Positions 31,085 through 42,209 of a DNA stretch of 64,000 nt are shown here, one piece after another. This DNA is from Argyresthia goedartella (lineage: Eukaryota; Arthropoda; Insecta; Lepidoptera; Argyresthiidae): the NCBI GenBank assembly GCA_949825045.1, contig OX463829.1, positions 27,244,715 through 27,308,714 on the forward strand, read 5' to 3'. Position 1 is the first letter of the stretch. The number at the start of each line of letters is the position of its first letter. The notes under the pieces are model-generated. The model was not told the origin of the DNA. It did no database searches and was given only the letters and a program-made list of their open reading frames with translations. Made by a program: the position numbers and the translations under genes.

Positions 31085-33895
31085 ATTTGTAATTTCTTTA
31101 TTGTACTACACAAAACAGTCAGACAGATAACTTATAATAGAAAAAACATGTACAAAGGCGAGCTTATCTCTCAAAAGAGATTTCTTCCAGCAAACCAAGA
31201 TGGTAGGAGAGGTGATGGTTGAGCGGGGGAAGACCTGCGCGTACAATAAAACTCTATAAATACTACGACTAATATATACGACAATCAATATTATACTGAT
31301 AACCCTAATTGATAAAAATAGACTGCATACACAATTACTTAAATACAACGTAAAAATATTAATAAACCGTATAATAAACTAATACATACAAATATATGTA
31401 TATATATCTAACTGGAAAGGGAGAGATAGTGCTTCTTTAGCCGGTTTTTGAATATATTTAGAGATCGACTGTCCCTGATAGTGCAAGGAAGCTCATTCCA
31501 CAGTCGTACGGCTCGGATTCTGAACCCGTGCTCGTAGGCTGCAGTGGAGCGATCTGGAGCTTTGAGCGTAGACGCCATATGAGTTCTCCACAAAATAATA
31601 TAAAGGAAACACAGGATATGAGAGTCCCGTCGAAGCCGAATCGGTAGCCACTTCAGCTCCCTGCGATGCTGAGATACGTGGTCATACTTACGCAGTCCGA
31701 AGATGAACCGAATCCCGAGATTGTGAAGTCGTTCGAGTTTGTTCAGTTGTTCTTCATTTGCGCTAACCCAGAAAACATCAGCACAATCAATGAGGGGGAG
31801 AAGAAGGGACTGAGCGAGAGTTATTTTGGTCTGGTGAGGAAGAAAGTTCTGAAGTCTCCTGAGGGAATGAAAGGTTGCGTAAACTCGCCTGCTGACCTCA
31901 TTAACATGCATTGACCAGGACAATTGATTATCAAAGATGACACCCAGGTTTTTAGCTTTATCGCTATACATGATTACAGTACCTTTATAAGTTACAGAAG
32001 GGACAGATAATTGCTGCAACGTGTTTAAAGAGTGTCTGGTACCTATAATCATGGCCTGGGACTTATTCGGATAAACCAGCAACCCAAATGACGATGCCCA
32101 TCCACTAATACCACCCAAGTCAGCGTTTAACGCCTCCACAGAGGAATTTACATCATCAGGAGAGAAGTGACGATAGATCTGAAGGTCATCCGCATAGAGA
32201 TGATAGGAAGAAGAAAGGACATCAGATATGGAATTGATAAATATTGAGAACAGAAGAGGAGAGAGAATGCCACCTTGGGGGACACCGGAGAAGAGGTCAA
32301 ACCACTCCGTACAAGCCTCCTCCGACTTGATACGCTGTTTTCGGTTTCTCAGGTAAGAGTCAAACCAGCTGGCAGAGAGGGAGGAGATGTTAAGAGATTT
32401 GAGAAGTTCATCGAGAATATCGAAGTCAAGACAGTTAAAAGCAATGCTGAAGTCCAGCAGAGCCAGCACCGAGAGCTGCCTTTGATCCATGGCGACCTGA
32501 ATATCATCGGTCACTTTTAATAAAGCCGTAACAGTACTATGACCCGTTCTAAAGCCAGACTGAAAAGGATTAAATAGATTTGTAGAGGATAGATAATGGG
32601 AGAGCTGAGTATGGACAATGAATTCGAGGACTTTAGAAAGGATCGGCAGGATAGAAATGGGGAGATACTCTTTAAAGGAGGTGGGATTGGATGTTTTAGG
32701 GAGAGGGATAACTAATGCTTGTTTCCAAGCAGTAGGGAAAGAACAATTTGAAATGGAGAAATTTAAAATACGTGTTATGGCCGGAAGCAGATCATCAAGG
32801 ATAGTTAGAATCCTTCGTTGGCAGATATTATCATCTCCTACAGCTTTGGAGCTAATTGCTAAAAATGCTTTCTTAGTCGTATCGCTTCCAACATTGTGCA
32901 GGTTGAAAGGAGTGGTATTAGGTAATGAGCTAGAGCGCAGACTCTGAAGAGTGGCATCCTTGATAGAAGGGTCCATTACAACTGGTGGAGCAGAGAGGAA
33001 TTGATTGAGAGCGTTCAGATCAACATCACCCGAATGTATGTCCTGGGATTTGCCAATACCAAGTGTCCTGAGGAATTTCTACACCTGAGCTGAGGTGTAC
33101 CTTTCGATACTCTCGAAGATGTGGCGGTGCTTGGCGTCTCGACAGAGACGATTGCATCGATTGCGAAGGCATTTGTAGGAGAGAAAGGTGTCATCTGTCG
33201 GATTCTTTTTGTAGTTACACTTAGCGCGATTTTTCTTGGCCATTAGGCGCTTGATAGCATCGTTAAGCCAGGGCGCCGGTAGGTGTTTTATCCTGACTTT
33301 TTAATGGAAGCATGTTTGTCGTAAAGTCCCAAGACAATTGCATTAAAGTTGTGGATTTTGTCGTCAACGTTCTCGCTCAAGATGACAGGGGACCAATCGA
33401 CCAGTGAGACATCAGACCTAAAGGACTCCACATCTATGCCTTTCAAGCTTCGAATATCTATGAATTTCATTCTGCTCTTCGGACACCTAATCTTATAGGA
33501 GAGGTAGATGAGATCGTGAAAGGAAAAAGGAGAGTTAAGTTGACCGTGAGAGGCAACCTTATCCAAGTTGGAGACAATTATGATGTCTAGAAGAGAGGGA
33601 GAACAATGCGGCTGGGAATGAAAGGCCTCAAGTGGCAAGATGTGGAGATTAAATGAATCAACTATGGACCTGAGTTTGGCAGAACGGGAATTCGTTTTGA
33701 GGAGACAGGTGTTGAAATCCCCAAGAATGAGAGTGTCGTCGTAAATTGGGGTCAAATCATTAAGAAGGGATTCAAAGGTGTCGAAGTAGTCAACACGAAG
33801 AGAGGGGCTATAGAGGACACCAAGCAGCACCTTATTGTGATGAAGATCAAATTCAAGGAAGAGGTATTCAGCAGACTCGGAGTCTGTCTGCCTAC
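31085..33895 (-). pseudogene. 5'-truncated LINE: endonuclease and reverse transcriptase
   Basis: ORF2 of a CR1/Jockey-like LINE. It starts inside the endonuclease at about 33893; LGVLYSPSLRVDYFD, DTLILGDFNTCL and SLLDIIIVSNL mark the APE-type fold. A frameshift near 33295 and one TAG near 33084 break the linker. From 32976 the RT is open for 522 codons: ALLDFSIAFNCLD (first Asp region), GVPQGGILSPLLF, YHLYADDLQIYR (YADD codons 32185-32196) and a C-terminus with ELPCTIRDSRSLNIFKN ending at 31408. The 3' UTR runs to about 31085 with AATAAA on the minus strand. Catalytic RT residues look intact, but the missing 5' half and ORF1 make it a dead copy. The same family gave 12785-13392 and the tail at 45062-45150. 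Confidence 0.85.
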
Positions 33896-34759
33896 ATATA
33901 TATTGTCATTCATAATTTCTTTATAATGCCAGCTAATTTCCTTTCTTACTAGTCTTAATATAACCAAAACTTAAAAAACAAGCTCATCTTTAAGCGAGAG
34001 ATGTATGTCAGGATCGTACCAGGTGGAGGTCTTTGGTCTCTGCCTACCCCTCTTCCGGGAAATAGGCGTGAGCATATATATGAATGTATGTATGTATCTT
34101 TAACGATTCAACAAATATATTATAAAAAATAGGTTAATTGTTATTGATTCATGTGTGCATTTTTTAGTATACACACGAGTATAATAAAGGAACTTAATAC
34201 ACAATAAAGTACTGCACATCCAGCTTGCCTATTAATTATACCAATATCAACCTTAGTTAACAGTTATTGGATATCATTCATTATCCTAATTAGAGCGGAT
34301 CAATATCCTCTACCCAACAAAGACTTACGATAATTGTGATAATTATTAAAAAACCTCACTCCGTGCAATATGGAGCGAAAGCAACAAAAAAAATAAAGCG
34401 GCATTTTTTCCGTTTCCTGTAACAAGCTTGGAGTTTAATCTGTGAATATTTTCGGCATCAGCGGATTGCTATAATTATGCCAAACTAATTAGAGATTTAA
34501 CGTACGCAGCAGTTTTTGCAAGCAAGTCACCGCATTTTCGCTAAAATGTTTTTTGACTTCGAATTTTTAATGATCGAAGTTGGCTCAAAAAAGTTTAAGC
34601 TTGGAATGGTCCCGTATACATTTTATACGGTAAGGTACTAAAAGCTTCTTTTGTAATTAGGAATGATACTAAAAATATCTAAGTATCTAAACATGAGTGC
34701 AAATATGTACCTCTACCACCCCGTATGGAAAAGGTTGTGAAGCTTTGTTTGAGTTTTAT
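33896..34759. other. non-coding, with a short LINE-tail phrase
   Basis: At 34030-34100 the phrase CTGCCTACCCCTCTTCCGGG followed by GTATGTATGTATC looks like the 3' end of an RTE-type LINE (plus strand). The remainder is AT-rich and unassigned. Confidence 0.4.
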
Positions 34760-34990
34760 TAACCCCCGACGAAAAAGAGGGGTGTCATAAGTATTAAACG
34801 TCTGTCTATATGTCTGTCTGTGTGTCTGTCCGAGGCACTCTAGAACTCAAACGGGATTTTTTTAAATATTGGTAGTAGACTTCACTGCGATGGTTCTTAG
34901 TGATATATTTGATTAAAATCGGTTCAGCGATTAAAAACTTATCAGCCATAATTCTGAGACCAGACCTGCGACAGGATGTGACGGCCCGAT
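34760..34990 (+). repeat. lepidopteran AACCCCCGACG repeat
   Basis: TTAACCCCCGACGAAAAAGA, GGTGTCATAAGTATTAAACG, a TCTGTCTG run and GCACTCTAGAACTCAAACGG make up a repeat that I recognise as very common in Lepidoptera. The class is unknown to me. Confidence 0.6.
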
Positions 34991-35029
34991 AACATCAAAG
35001 GTTCAGCCGGCCCAATATGGCCGAGAATG

Positions 35030-35265
35030 GCCTCAGATCGCACGAATGGGGAAGCGATATTCGTAGAATGCGCTAATAGATATTTGTGCAACAAGAGAGC
35101 AAAGTTGATTTTGCTGCGAGTGCTTGTTTGAGTCCCGAGTGAGCGAAGGAGACTGTATTTGAATCACGAGCGTAGCGAGTGATTTTACGTTGGAGTCCTG
35201 AGTGAGCAAGGGATTCAAAGACACGAGATGCAAATAACTTTGGTCTCATGTTGCAAATACAACTT
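35030..35265. repeat. lepidopteran repeat rich in GAGTCCCGAGTGAGCGA
   Basis: Phrases GAGTCCCGAGTGAGCGAAGG, AATCACGAGCGTAGCGAGTG and GAGTCCTGAGTGAGCAAGGG recur inside it. The ORF opposite it is an effect of this structure. Confidence 0.5.
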
Positions 35266-35439
35266 TTTATCTTAGAAATGAGAACTTACCCAAAATGAAA
35301 TTAAAAAATACAACATTAAATGATCAAATAACATTTATTGTGATCTTTCATGATAAACTTCGACTAATACACACTAGGGAATATTTCTCCAATTTAAATT
35401 ATATTGTCTAGGAGATAGTATTAAATAACCTCGATTATT

Positions 35440-35600
35440 TGATATTTAACCTCTCAATAACCGGGGGTAGTTGCGACGGGTCGCGATTTTAATCCTTATG
35501 CCATGTAATAAAATTTAAAACCTATGACGGAAAAGTGACGTTAGCTAACGCCTGTGGTATTCAAGGGGTTTATTAACCCCTTGAATACCACAGGCGATGC
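35440..35600 (+). repeat. repeat Rep-D ending in a perfect palindrome
   Basis: TAACCTCTCAATAACCGGGG, AATCCTTATGCCATGTAATA and AACCTATGACGGAAAAGTGA match 49495-49625 and, more weakly, 23355-23470. At the right end 35549-35570 and 35575-35596 are exact 22-bp inverse complements around TATT. Confidence 0.7.
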
Positions 35601-36049
35601 GATTTTTTTTGTGCTATTGCACAGATATTGCCATCGAATTGAAAATCGATAGCAGTATATGTGGCGAAATCGCAAACAGTCAAAGAACATTGAATTATGT
35701 CTCGAAGCCAACGGGCTGTTTGCGATTTGGCCTATGACCGTGGCAATCAAAATTAAAAAGCTGCTTTGTCTCACTTAGTGAGCAAAACACAACTTTGCAC
35801 ACTGTTTACTTGCAGCAAAAGCCTCTTTTTAGCTGCTTTGGTGAACAAGTTATTTAATTTGGGGGTGGTGTGGTATTCGATTTTAGAGTCTTCCATTTTC
35901 AAATTGTATTCATTTTGTCATTCATTTTTAATAATAATAATAATGTTCGTTTATTGCCATAAATAATATAGTTTTTTCATACACGAAATGATAAGATAAA
36001 GCATGTAGCGTCAATCATATCAACAGTCTTAATTCACGTCATTAATCTT
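35601..36049. other. non-coding, with a reverse (AAT)n LINE-like tail
   Basis: An AAT run at about 35929-35944 followed by GTTCGTTTATTGCCATAAAT looks like a minus-strand LINE 3' end. No gene. Confidence 0.4.
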
Positions 36050-37576
36050 TGAACAAGGCGCTTTCGCTGAAAAGCTCAATACTTCAATTATTAAGCCATT
36101 GTTCAAAAAAGATGACAGTGAAAATATGTCCTGCTTTAGACCTGTCGCACTTAGTCCAACATTCAAGTTCAAGTTCAAGTTCAAAGATTTTTATTCATAA
36201 TAGCACAAAAACTGAGACTTAATGAACGTCATAACATAATCAAGCAAGCATAATATAACATTAAGTAGGTGCCTAATTATTACATAGTACATAATATATA
36301 GGGTGCAATGACCTGGATTAATGCCAGATGTCGGTGTCTTCTAAAAAGTCATTAATTTTGTAGTAGGCCTTTGTGCACAAAGTGTTTTATACATTTTTTG
36401 AATCAAGCTTCATTTAGGTTTTCTATTTCTTGCGGAATTTTATTGTAGAAGCGTATACAGTGTCCCATAAAAAAACTGCTAACTTTTGTGAGTCTGAACA
36501 TTGGAAAAGAAAGTTTATGTTTATTTCTAGTTTGCACATTGTGGCGGCTATCAGTTAGGATGTTTCTTTGAAGAAATATCTCAGAGATACTCTATTACAT
36601 AGCTTATAAATAAATTGGATCGCTCTGTTCTGCAAAATGAAGATGGTCTCAATGTCAGCAGCCCGTCCCCATAGTAGTATGCCGTAGGTACATTCTCCAA
36701 AGTGTTTGAAATAGTTATTTATAATGTCTTAAACGTCTATTTCGAAAGCAAAAATTCATTTAGAAAAGAACAGAAAGTGTTTTGGATCATGCCATTCTGA
36801 TATAAACTCTAGATGTATGGCGTCCGAGGTAATGTGCTTGATCTTATTAAATGCTATCTGCGCTACTGACAACAACAACTAACTCAAATGTCGAAAATAT
36901 GCGAAACAACAAAGACAGAACATCATTACTATTCAGATTTAAGGACAGTACAATATGGGGTACCACAAGGTAGCGTTTTGGGAACACTGCTATTTATCAT
37001 TTATATAAACGATTAACCTGACGCTGTTACATACCTTATTGTCATGTTTGCTGATGGTAGTACAATGATTGCTGTGGGCCGAAATATGAATGCTTATGAA
37101 TGTGACATAAATAATTCCCGTAATAATATTATTGAATGGCTTGGACAAAATATTATTGTAATTAATTTAAATAAGACTAACATCATCAACGTTTTAAAAC
37201 AATAACAATACAGTAAAAATAAACTTGACATTCACTATGGTACGAAAAAAATTGAAGAAATTAATGACAATTTTTTTAGGATTAACAGTTGACTCCCACT
37301 TGACTTGGAAAACACATATTGATAATGTCTGCACAAAGTTGAGCCAATTTTCCTATGCATTATTTATGCTCGCTAAGGTAGCTGGACTAACTCCGTTGCT
37401 ATCAACATATCATGCTTACGTGGCTTCGACTCTCAAATATGGTGTTATATTCGGGGTAACTCAACGGATAAGGCCAGGGTTTTCAAAAAGCAAAAGAGAT
37501 ATCTATGGCAATATGTTATCTAAAACAAATAGACACATGTCAGATAGACTATATATATACGAAATGGCTGTTTAAG
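36050..37576 (+). pseudogene. LINE reverse transcriptase with a nested insertion
   Basis: Part of a Jockey-like ORF2. It reads IIKPLFKKDD and FRPVALSPTFSKVFE (after removing the insert at 36165-36689), then VQYGVPQGSVLGTLLFIIYI, VMFADGSTMIAVGR and FLGLTVDSHLTWKTHIDNVC. The catalytic FADD box is FADG here (37047-37058), so the second Asp is lost. Several stops and frameshifts (near 36810, 37014, 37203) show age. The C-terminal part stays open at 37225-37575. The N-terminal endonuclease is missing. Its broken state and the clean target duplication of the insert show that the host LINE is older than the insert. Confidence 0.8.
36165..36689 (-). mobile_element. nested LINE 3' end with 6-bp target duplication
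   Basis: On the minus strand it begins near 36689 with TYGILLWGRAADIETIFILQ, the post-palm RT block, continues with FPMFRLTKVSSFFMGHCIRF and ends in a CTTGAA hexamer tail (36165-36185). ACATTC occurs on both sides (36159-36164 and 36690-36695), and removal of the insert with one copy restores the host frame. Related to the fragment at 4718-5262. It has in-frame stops, so it is inactive. Confidence 0.85.
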
Positions 37577-38190
37577 TTGATGATGATTATGCGGTGGGAC
37601 GCCCGCTGAACCACGGGTGGGTGATCGGTCCTCTATCGTGACTATTACACTCAATTCCCAGTGTTTGGGCACTGGTCACTGTTGGTTCAACAGATGTTCC
37701 TCCTCAAATCTTCTCATTCGTTTAATGAGTTCTAGGATGTCGCTAAACTTTAAGTTTGACAAATCATCTGATAATTTTATCCATCCCTAGGCTGTTTATG
37801 TTAGAAACATACTGGGATTCTTTTATCAAAGTAAAGTCTGAAAGGAACATTAAATTAAGCATCCCGCGGCACTAAACTCTACGCAACGCATCATTCTCTA
37901 AAAATATTTCCAGTGAGTCTCAGTGAGTCAGTTACGCGTTTACTCAAGTACTCGAGGGTTTTCCTCGATTCTCATCTTTCTTGATTTACTCATAAAGTTT
38001 CTCTTGACGAGTGATAACTTCGGCAAAGTTAAGTTTCATGGTTCTTCCTTATTGAAGCACGCACGTAGCTAATATCCCGAAGGCAGTTGTCGAAGAAAGA
38101 AAAATCTTCCTATCGTAGCTAATCAGTGCGAAAGATCTCCTGGCCTAGAAGACTCCTCACGCCGTAGTTAGTCGTAGCGCCGGACCATGG
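37577..38190. other. non-coding, nothing recognised
   Basis: No gene or named repeat. The CGTAGCTAAT-type phrases that fill the next interval begin near 38070. Confidence 0.35.
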
Positions 38191-38460
38191 TTTCACGACT
38201 TATCTCGACACCCGTAGTTATGTTGTAGTTGACGAAAAGTAGCAATTCTGCACACGTAGTTATGCGCATAGGGTTGTAAGTCCTGCCGCAGATGTTCAGT
38301 AGTTAGCCTGTAGTTTCGCATGTAGCTCCAGTAATTATCTTGAACACGTAGTTGTGCGTATAGAATTGTAAGTCCTGCCACAGATATTCTGTAGTTAGTA
38401 GTTCTTCTCCGATAGTCAGGGTTTACTGTTTCACTCACAATTCCTGTCACGGTATATGTG
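38191..38460. repeat. two ~94-bp direct repeats rich in GTAGTTA
   Basis: CACGTAGTTATGCGCATAGG .. GTAAGTCCTGCCGCAGATGT at 38252-38310 recurs with changes as CACGTAGTTGTGCGTATAGA .. GTAAGTCCTGCCACAGATAT at 38346-38400. Shorter CGTAGTTA phrases are scattered from 38070. It could belong to an LTR, but no matching second LTR is in the window. Confidence 0.55.
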
Positions 38461-39984
38461 TCGCCTCGATTCGACTAGTGAGACCCGCTGGTGGGAGGCT
38501 AGCAAACCGACACGCTACCGAGCATCGATAATAAGATACACCAAATGAATATCTTTTAAAACCAAAAACTTAAAAACCTGCGCCGATGTTGTTGTAGGTT
38601 GGAAGGACCAAAAAGATGTACCGTCGACCCAGATCGCACCTAAAGTAGTTGAGGAATAGTTGTGGTAGTTAAAGATGAGCGCGAATTAGAGACGAGTAGT
38701 TTATTGAAGAATTAATTGGTAACTAAATAATACTATGTACAATGAGGAACAACATAAACTATTAAATCAACCTAAGATATAAAAAGTAGGTGAATGACGC
38801 GCACGGATTATGTACGCGTTGATAGACCGTACAGACAACATCAAAACATCCTTCTCAAAAATTAAACCCTATCTAATGACAATGCCGTATAATGAACAAA
38901 GGCCTTCAAAATTTAATGCCAGCATTCAGTTCAAATAATGAAACGTTTCTCAAGTCCTGTCAGTCACCGCACGACCCCAACACAGTAAATATAGGTATGT
39001 TAGAGGCACGTAATAAAACATGCTACAAAATATTTGAGCTAATTACATCAGAACAACGGTAAATGTTAGACAAAGTTTGAAACTCTCCGCTCCGGGAAAT
39101 GTTTAATATCGTGGAGAAGAGATAAATAATGAGTATGCGAAGAATTGTGTTTCTTTATGGTTACTTTGTATTTGAATTCTTGAAAACTTGTATCATTATA
39201 GAAAATAGATTAATAGAATATGAATGATTACTTGGGGCCTGGTTTCTCTAATGTTTCCATAAAGTTACTCATGAAGTCCGGCGGCGGACAGGTCAGTATG
39301 TTAGTAAGTAGTAGTATGTAATTATGGTGGACAATTTAGTGTTTACCATTGTATAACTGTGACGACGCGACGTTGTTTCTGATTTAAACAACACAGGGTT
39401 TCCTAGTGTGCCGCAAGAAAAGCTAGGTTGTATTAATACCACATAATAATACGTTTCAATACAAATGATTATGTGGTATTAGTTACTGGTGATGTGGTAT
39501 ACCTATTTTTATGATACATTATTGTAAGTATTCATCAACTCACAAATTTAAAATAACGCGGTAACGCATCTGCTGTAATAGGCACATTTGGGTCGGACGA
39601 TTTCTGGGGCGGTTTATTTGTGTAATTAATTGGTGTAATTTGTATTATTTGTTTTGTTTTGACGAACCTTTGTGCGGATATTAAAACGTCGTATTTTATT
39701 TATAAATACTTTCTTCATAACATTGTGTCTCTAGCCTTTACATTCATTTATGAAGACTATGCCATAATGTTATTACGAAGTTCGAGCCAGCCTTACAAGT
39801 TTTGACCGTTCTTTTGTCCCTATTTGCTCCCCTGGGTCTGGTGTTATTTGAAGATTTGTGTTTAAACTTAATTATTACTGATGCTTAATTACGCCAGAGA
39901 AACGTTGCCGCTAATCTCAGTACTGACCAAGTACCAGATTTATAATGGTGATGCCGGCCTCCTTCCACACCCCTGATCTTAGAT
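38461..39984. other. non-coding, with one clean palindrome
   Basis: No gene recognised. 39434-39447 (TAATACCACATAAT) is the exact inverse complement of 39468-39481, with a 20-base spacer. Confidence 0.4.
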
Positions 39985-40099
39985 ATATAATAATAATAAT
40001 AATCTTTATTTCAGGCTTACAAAAAAAACCCATATCTATAAATACCTTACAACTAGAGATACATAATGTAATATAAAAACACACTAAATATAATCTAAC
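39985..40099 (-). other. 3' UTR and (ATT)n tail of the ORF1-only element
   Basis: After the stop at 40100 the minus strand runs through about 90 bp to GCCTGAAATAAAGATTATTA and an (ATT)n run ending near 39985. An AATAAA followed by such a run is typical of retroposon 3' ends in Lepidoptera. Confidence 0.6.
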
Positions 40100-41131
40100 C
40101 TAGCTAGGGATTTTCTTCTCCATTCTCGCTTCCCTGTAGCGTCGGTAAACGATGCCCTCCGGCCAGAAATCTTTGGCCAGGAACATCGTCTTGAGGTCCG
40201 CCGGCACACGAAGTTTGAAGGAAAGGAACTCCTTGGGTCTCTCTGACTCCAAAACTTCGATCTGTACATTCGCCTCTTTTATACCAGACGGCGGATTTTT
40301 CTTCAGCTTTTCCAGGATATGACGTTCAACGTCCTGGCAGCTCATTTTCACGTCAATCCTGGAAATGTATAACTGAACGGTGGGAGCGGCAGCTTTCAGG
40401 CTGCTCTCACCGGCGGGGGCTGTGCCACGCTGATTGCGGCTGCGTCTGGAGCGGCGCTTCCTGTTTTGGACCAGGATAAAGCCTTCCCCATCAACTGTCG
40501 CGTTCAGCGGGCCACGGGCGGGCCTAGCCGGTGTCGCGCGCGGCGCAGCCTGCAGCTTCTGTTGTACGGCGGCGGGCGGTGCGGGGCGCGGGCGGTGGCG
40601 GCGGGCACGGCGGGACACTGCAGCATACGTGTCCTTTTGGGGTTCCAGTATTTTGGATGTTCCAGAAGAAACCGCATCCGGTGCTGGTCGACTTAACTTT
40701 GCGACGTCACGAGGCGGTGCGATATTTATCAACGCCGGCTTGACTCGTGGAACTGGGTCAGCTGCAGTAACCGCATTTTTGCCTACCGGCGTAATGTTGT
40801 TGCGCGTGTCGGCTATTCGCTGCGTTGGCAAAGAGGTATCAGCCTGACGCAATACCGACAACTCACGTTTCAGGTCGGCGCAGATGCCTTCGGAAGCCTC
40901 CAACTTGCTCCGGATTTCGGTGACGTCAGCCTGCAGCCGCACGATGTCCTTCAGCAGCCGGGTGACGTCGACGTGGTCAAATGTCACCGGTGGCAGCTTG
41001 TTTAGGTCGCGGGCCACGTAGGTTGGGACGTCATCGGGTTCGGTCTCCTTGAACACCCGGAAGATGTCCTGGAGATCCTTCTTCCCGCTCGCGTTCCTCC
41101 GCGCCACAAGGCACACGCTGGTGACGGCGGT

Positions 41132-42209
41132 TATCGTGTAGCGACAAGAACCTAACCAGAACCTAACAAGAAACAACAACCAGAATAAAATTTAGAACTG
41201 ACAGTTTATTATGTTGATTTACAATGACTATTTTTTCAAAAATGATATGAGGATGAGGATGAATGAGGTGACACAGGTTTTACGAAAATACAGGTACAAA
41301 AGATATAAAAAGGGGAGCGAAGGACACGGAGCGTAGGAGGGCTGAACAGGGAGCACGCGGCGGTGGTGCCCGGAGCCTGGAGTAGTGGCGAGTAGTTGGA
41401 GATCCGGAGGTGGTGTAGGAGGTGGCTTGAAGGCAGCAGCACGGCAGCACGTCAGGGTGTAGTTGATTGGAGACGGCAGCACTTCAGGGTATAGGTGATT
41501 GGAGACGGCAGCACGTCAGGGTATAGGTGGTTGGAGACGGCAGTTGGGCAGCAGCAGCAAACAGTAGGCGACTCAGCAGAGGCTCGCAGGATCCCGGGGC
41601 AGTGCGGCCCCGGGATAAGGCCTTTAGGTGATGCTTCCTTTTCAAGAGCTGAAGCGAGACTCCCTTGATTTCAGCAATGTTCCGCTCTTATACCCTTTTT
41701 GGAGAGTTCTAAAAATTATTTAAATTAAAAGCAATTTTTGTGAATGGTCAAGAGGGAAAAAGTATTTTTGTAAAAGTATTGACGTAAACATATCGGACCG
41801 CTAATGAGTTTGAATGGACATTGCCATGACAACCAGATTAACAACGATATCAAAATATGTCAGATTTTGATTTCAGGCTCGTAATAGAGAAAACAACAAG
41901 ATAACAATGAAAATTGGGACAGTTACAGATACATAAAAAGGTAGCGCACCAGCGCGCACGAAGCCCGAGATTGCAGAGTTTCGGAGAAAGCCAAATACAA
42001 GGTCACCAAAGGTAAACCCCTTCGACATCGATTTAAAAGTGCTGATAGTGTGAAAATACGATGTGAAAATGATTTGTTATTGTGTTCTTATGGTTTAAAA
42101 CGTTACAGGGTCCTATGAAAATAAAGGTGATACGAAATATTCAGCTGTGAGATAAATGCAGACCATCAAAGCAGACTGGAAAATGGCATGTAAGTAGCAT
42201 AACACTACA
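41132..42209. mobile_element. LTR-like insert (possible solo LTR) in the ORF1 gene
   Basis: About 1,078 bp separate the two halves of the ORF1 reading. On the minus strand the insert begins TGTAGTG and closes with CGCTACA plus CGAT. CGGTT lies on both outer sides (41127-41131 and 42210-42214), and taking out the insert with one CGGTT restores the frame. TG..CA ends, an AATAAA-type signal near 41205 (minus strand) and no long ORF suggest a solo LTR. The extra CGAT at one end is unexplained, so the exact limits are open. Confidence 0.55.
41410..41545. repeat. 32-bp tandem repeat in the LTR-like insert
   Basis: GGAGACGGCAGCACTTCAGG and following TATAGGTGATT form a unit of about 32 bp repeated roughly three times, with decayed copies at the edges. 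The complete units differ by single bases (for example CACTTCAGG against CACGTCAGG). Confidence 0.75.

Noticed and set aside
31666..32947. Plus-strand ORFs opposite the LINE RT
   Set aside because: The minus strand has unmistakable RT motifs (YADD, GVPQGG).
40434..40847. 137-codon plus-strand ORF
   Set aside because: It lies opposite the Ala/Pro/Arg-rich part of the ORF1-type protein; it has no motif of its own.
41132..42209. Ordinary intron in the ORF1-type gene
   Set aside because: The flanking CGGTT repeat and TGTAG/CTACA ends favour an insertion; the donor side has only GTGTAG, a weak match. Not fully excluded, so it is listed among the checks.
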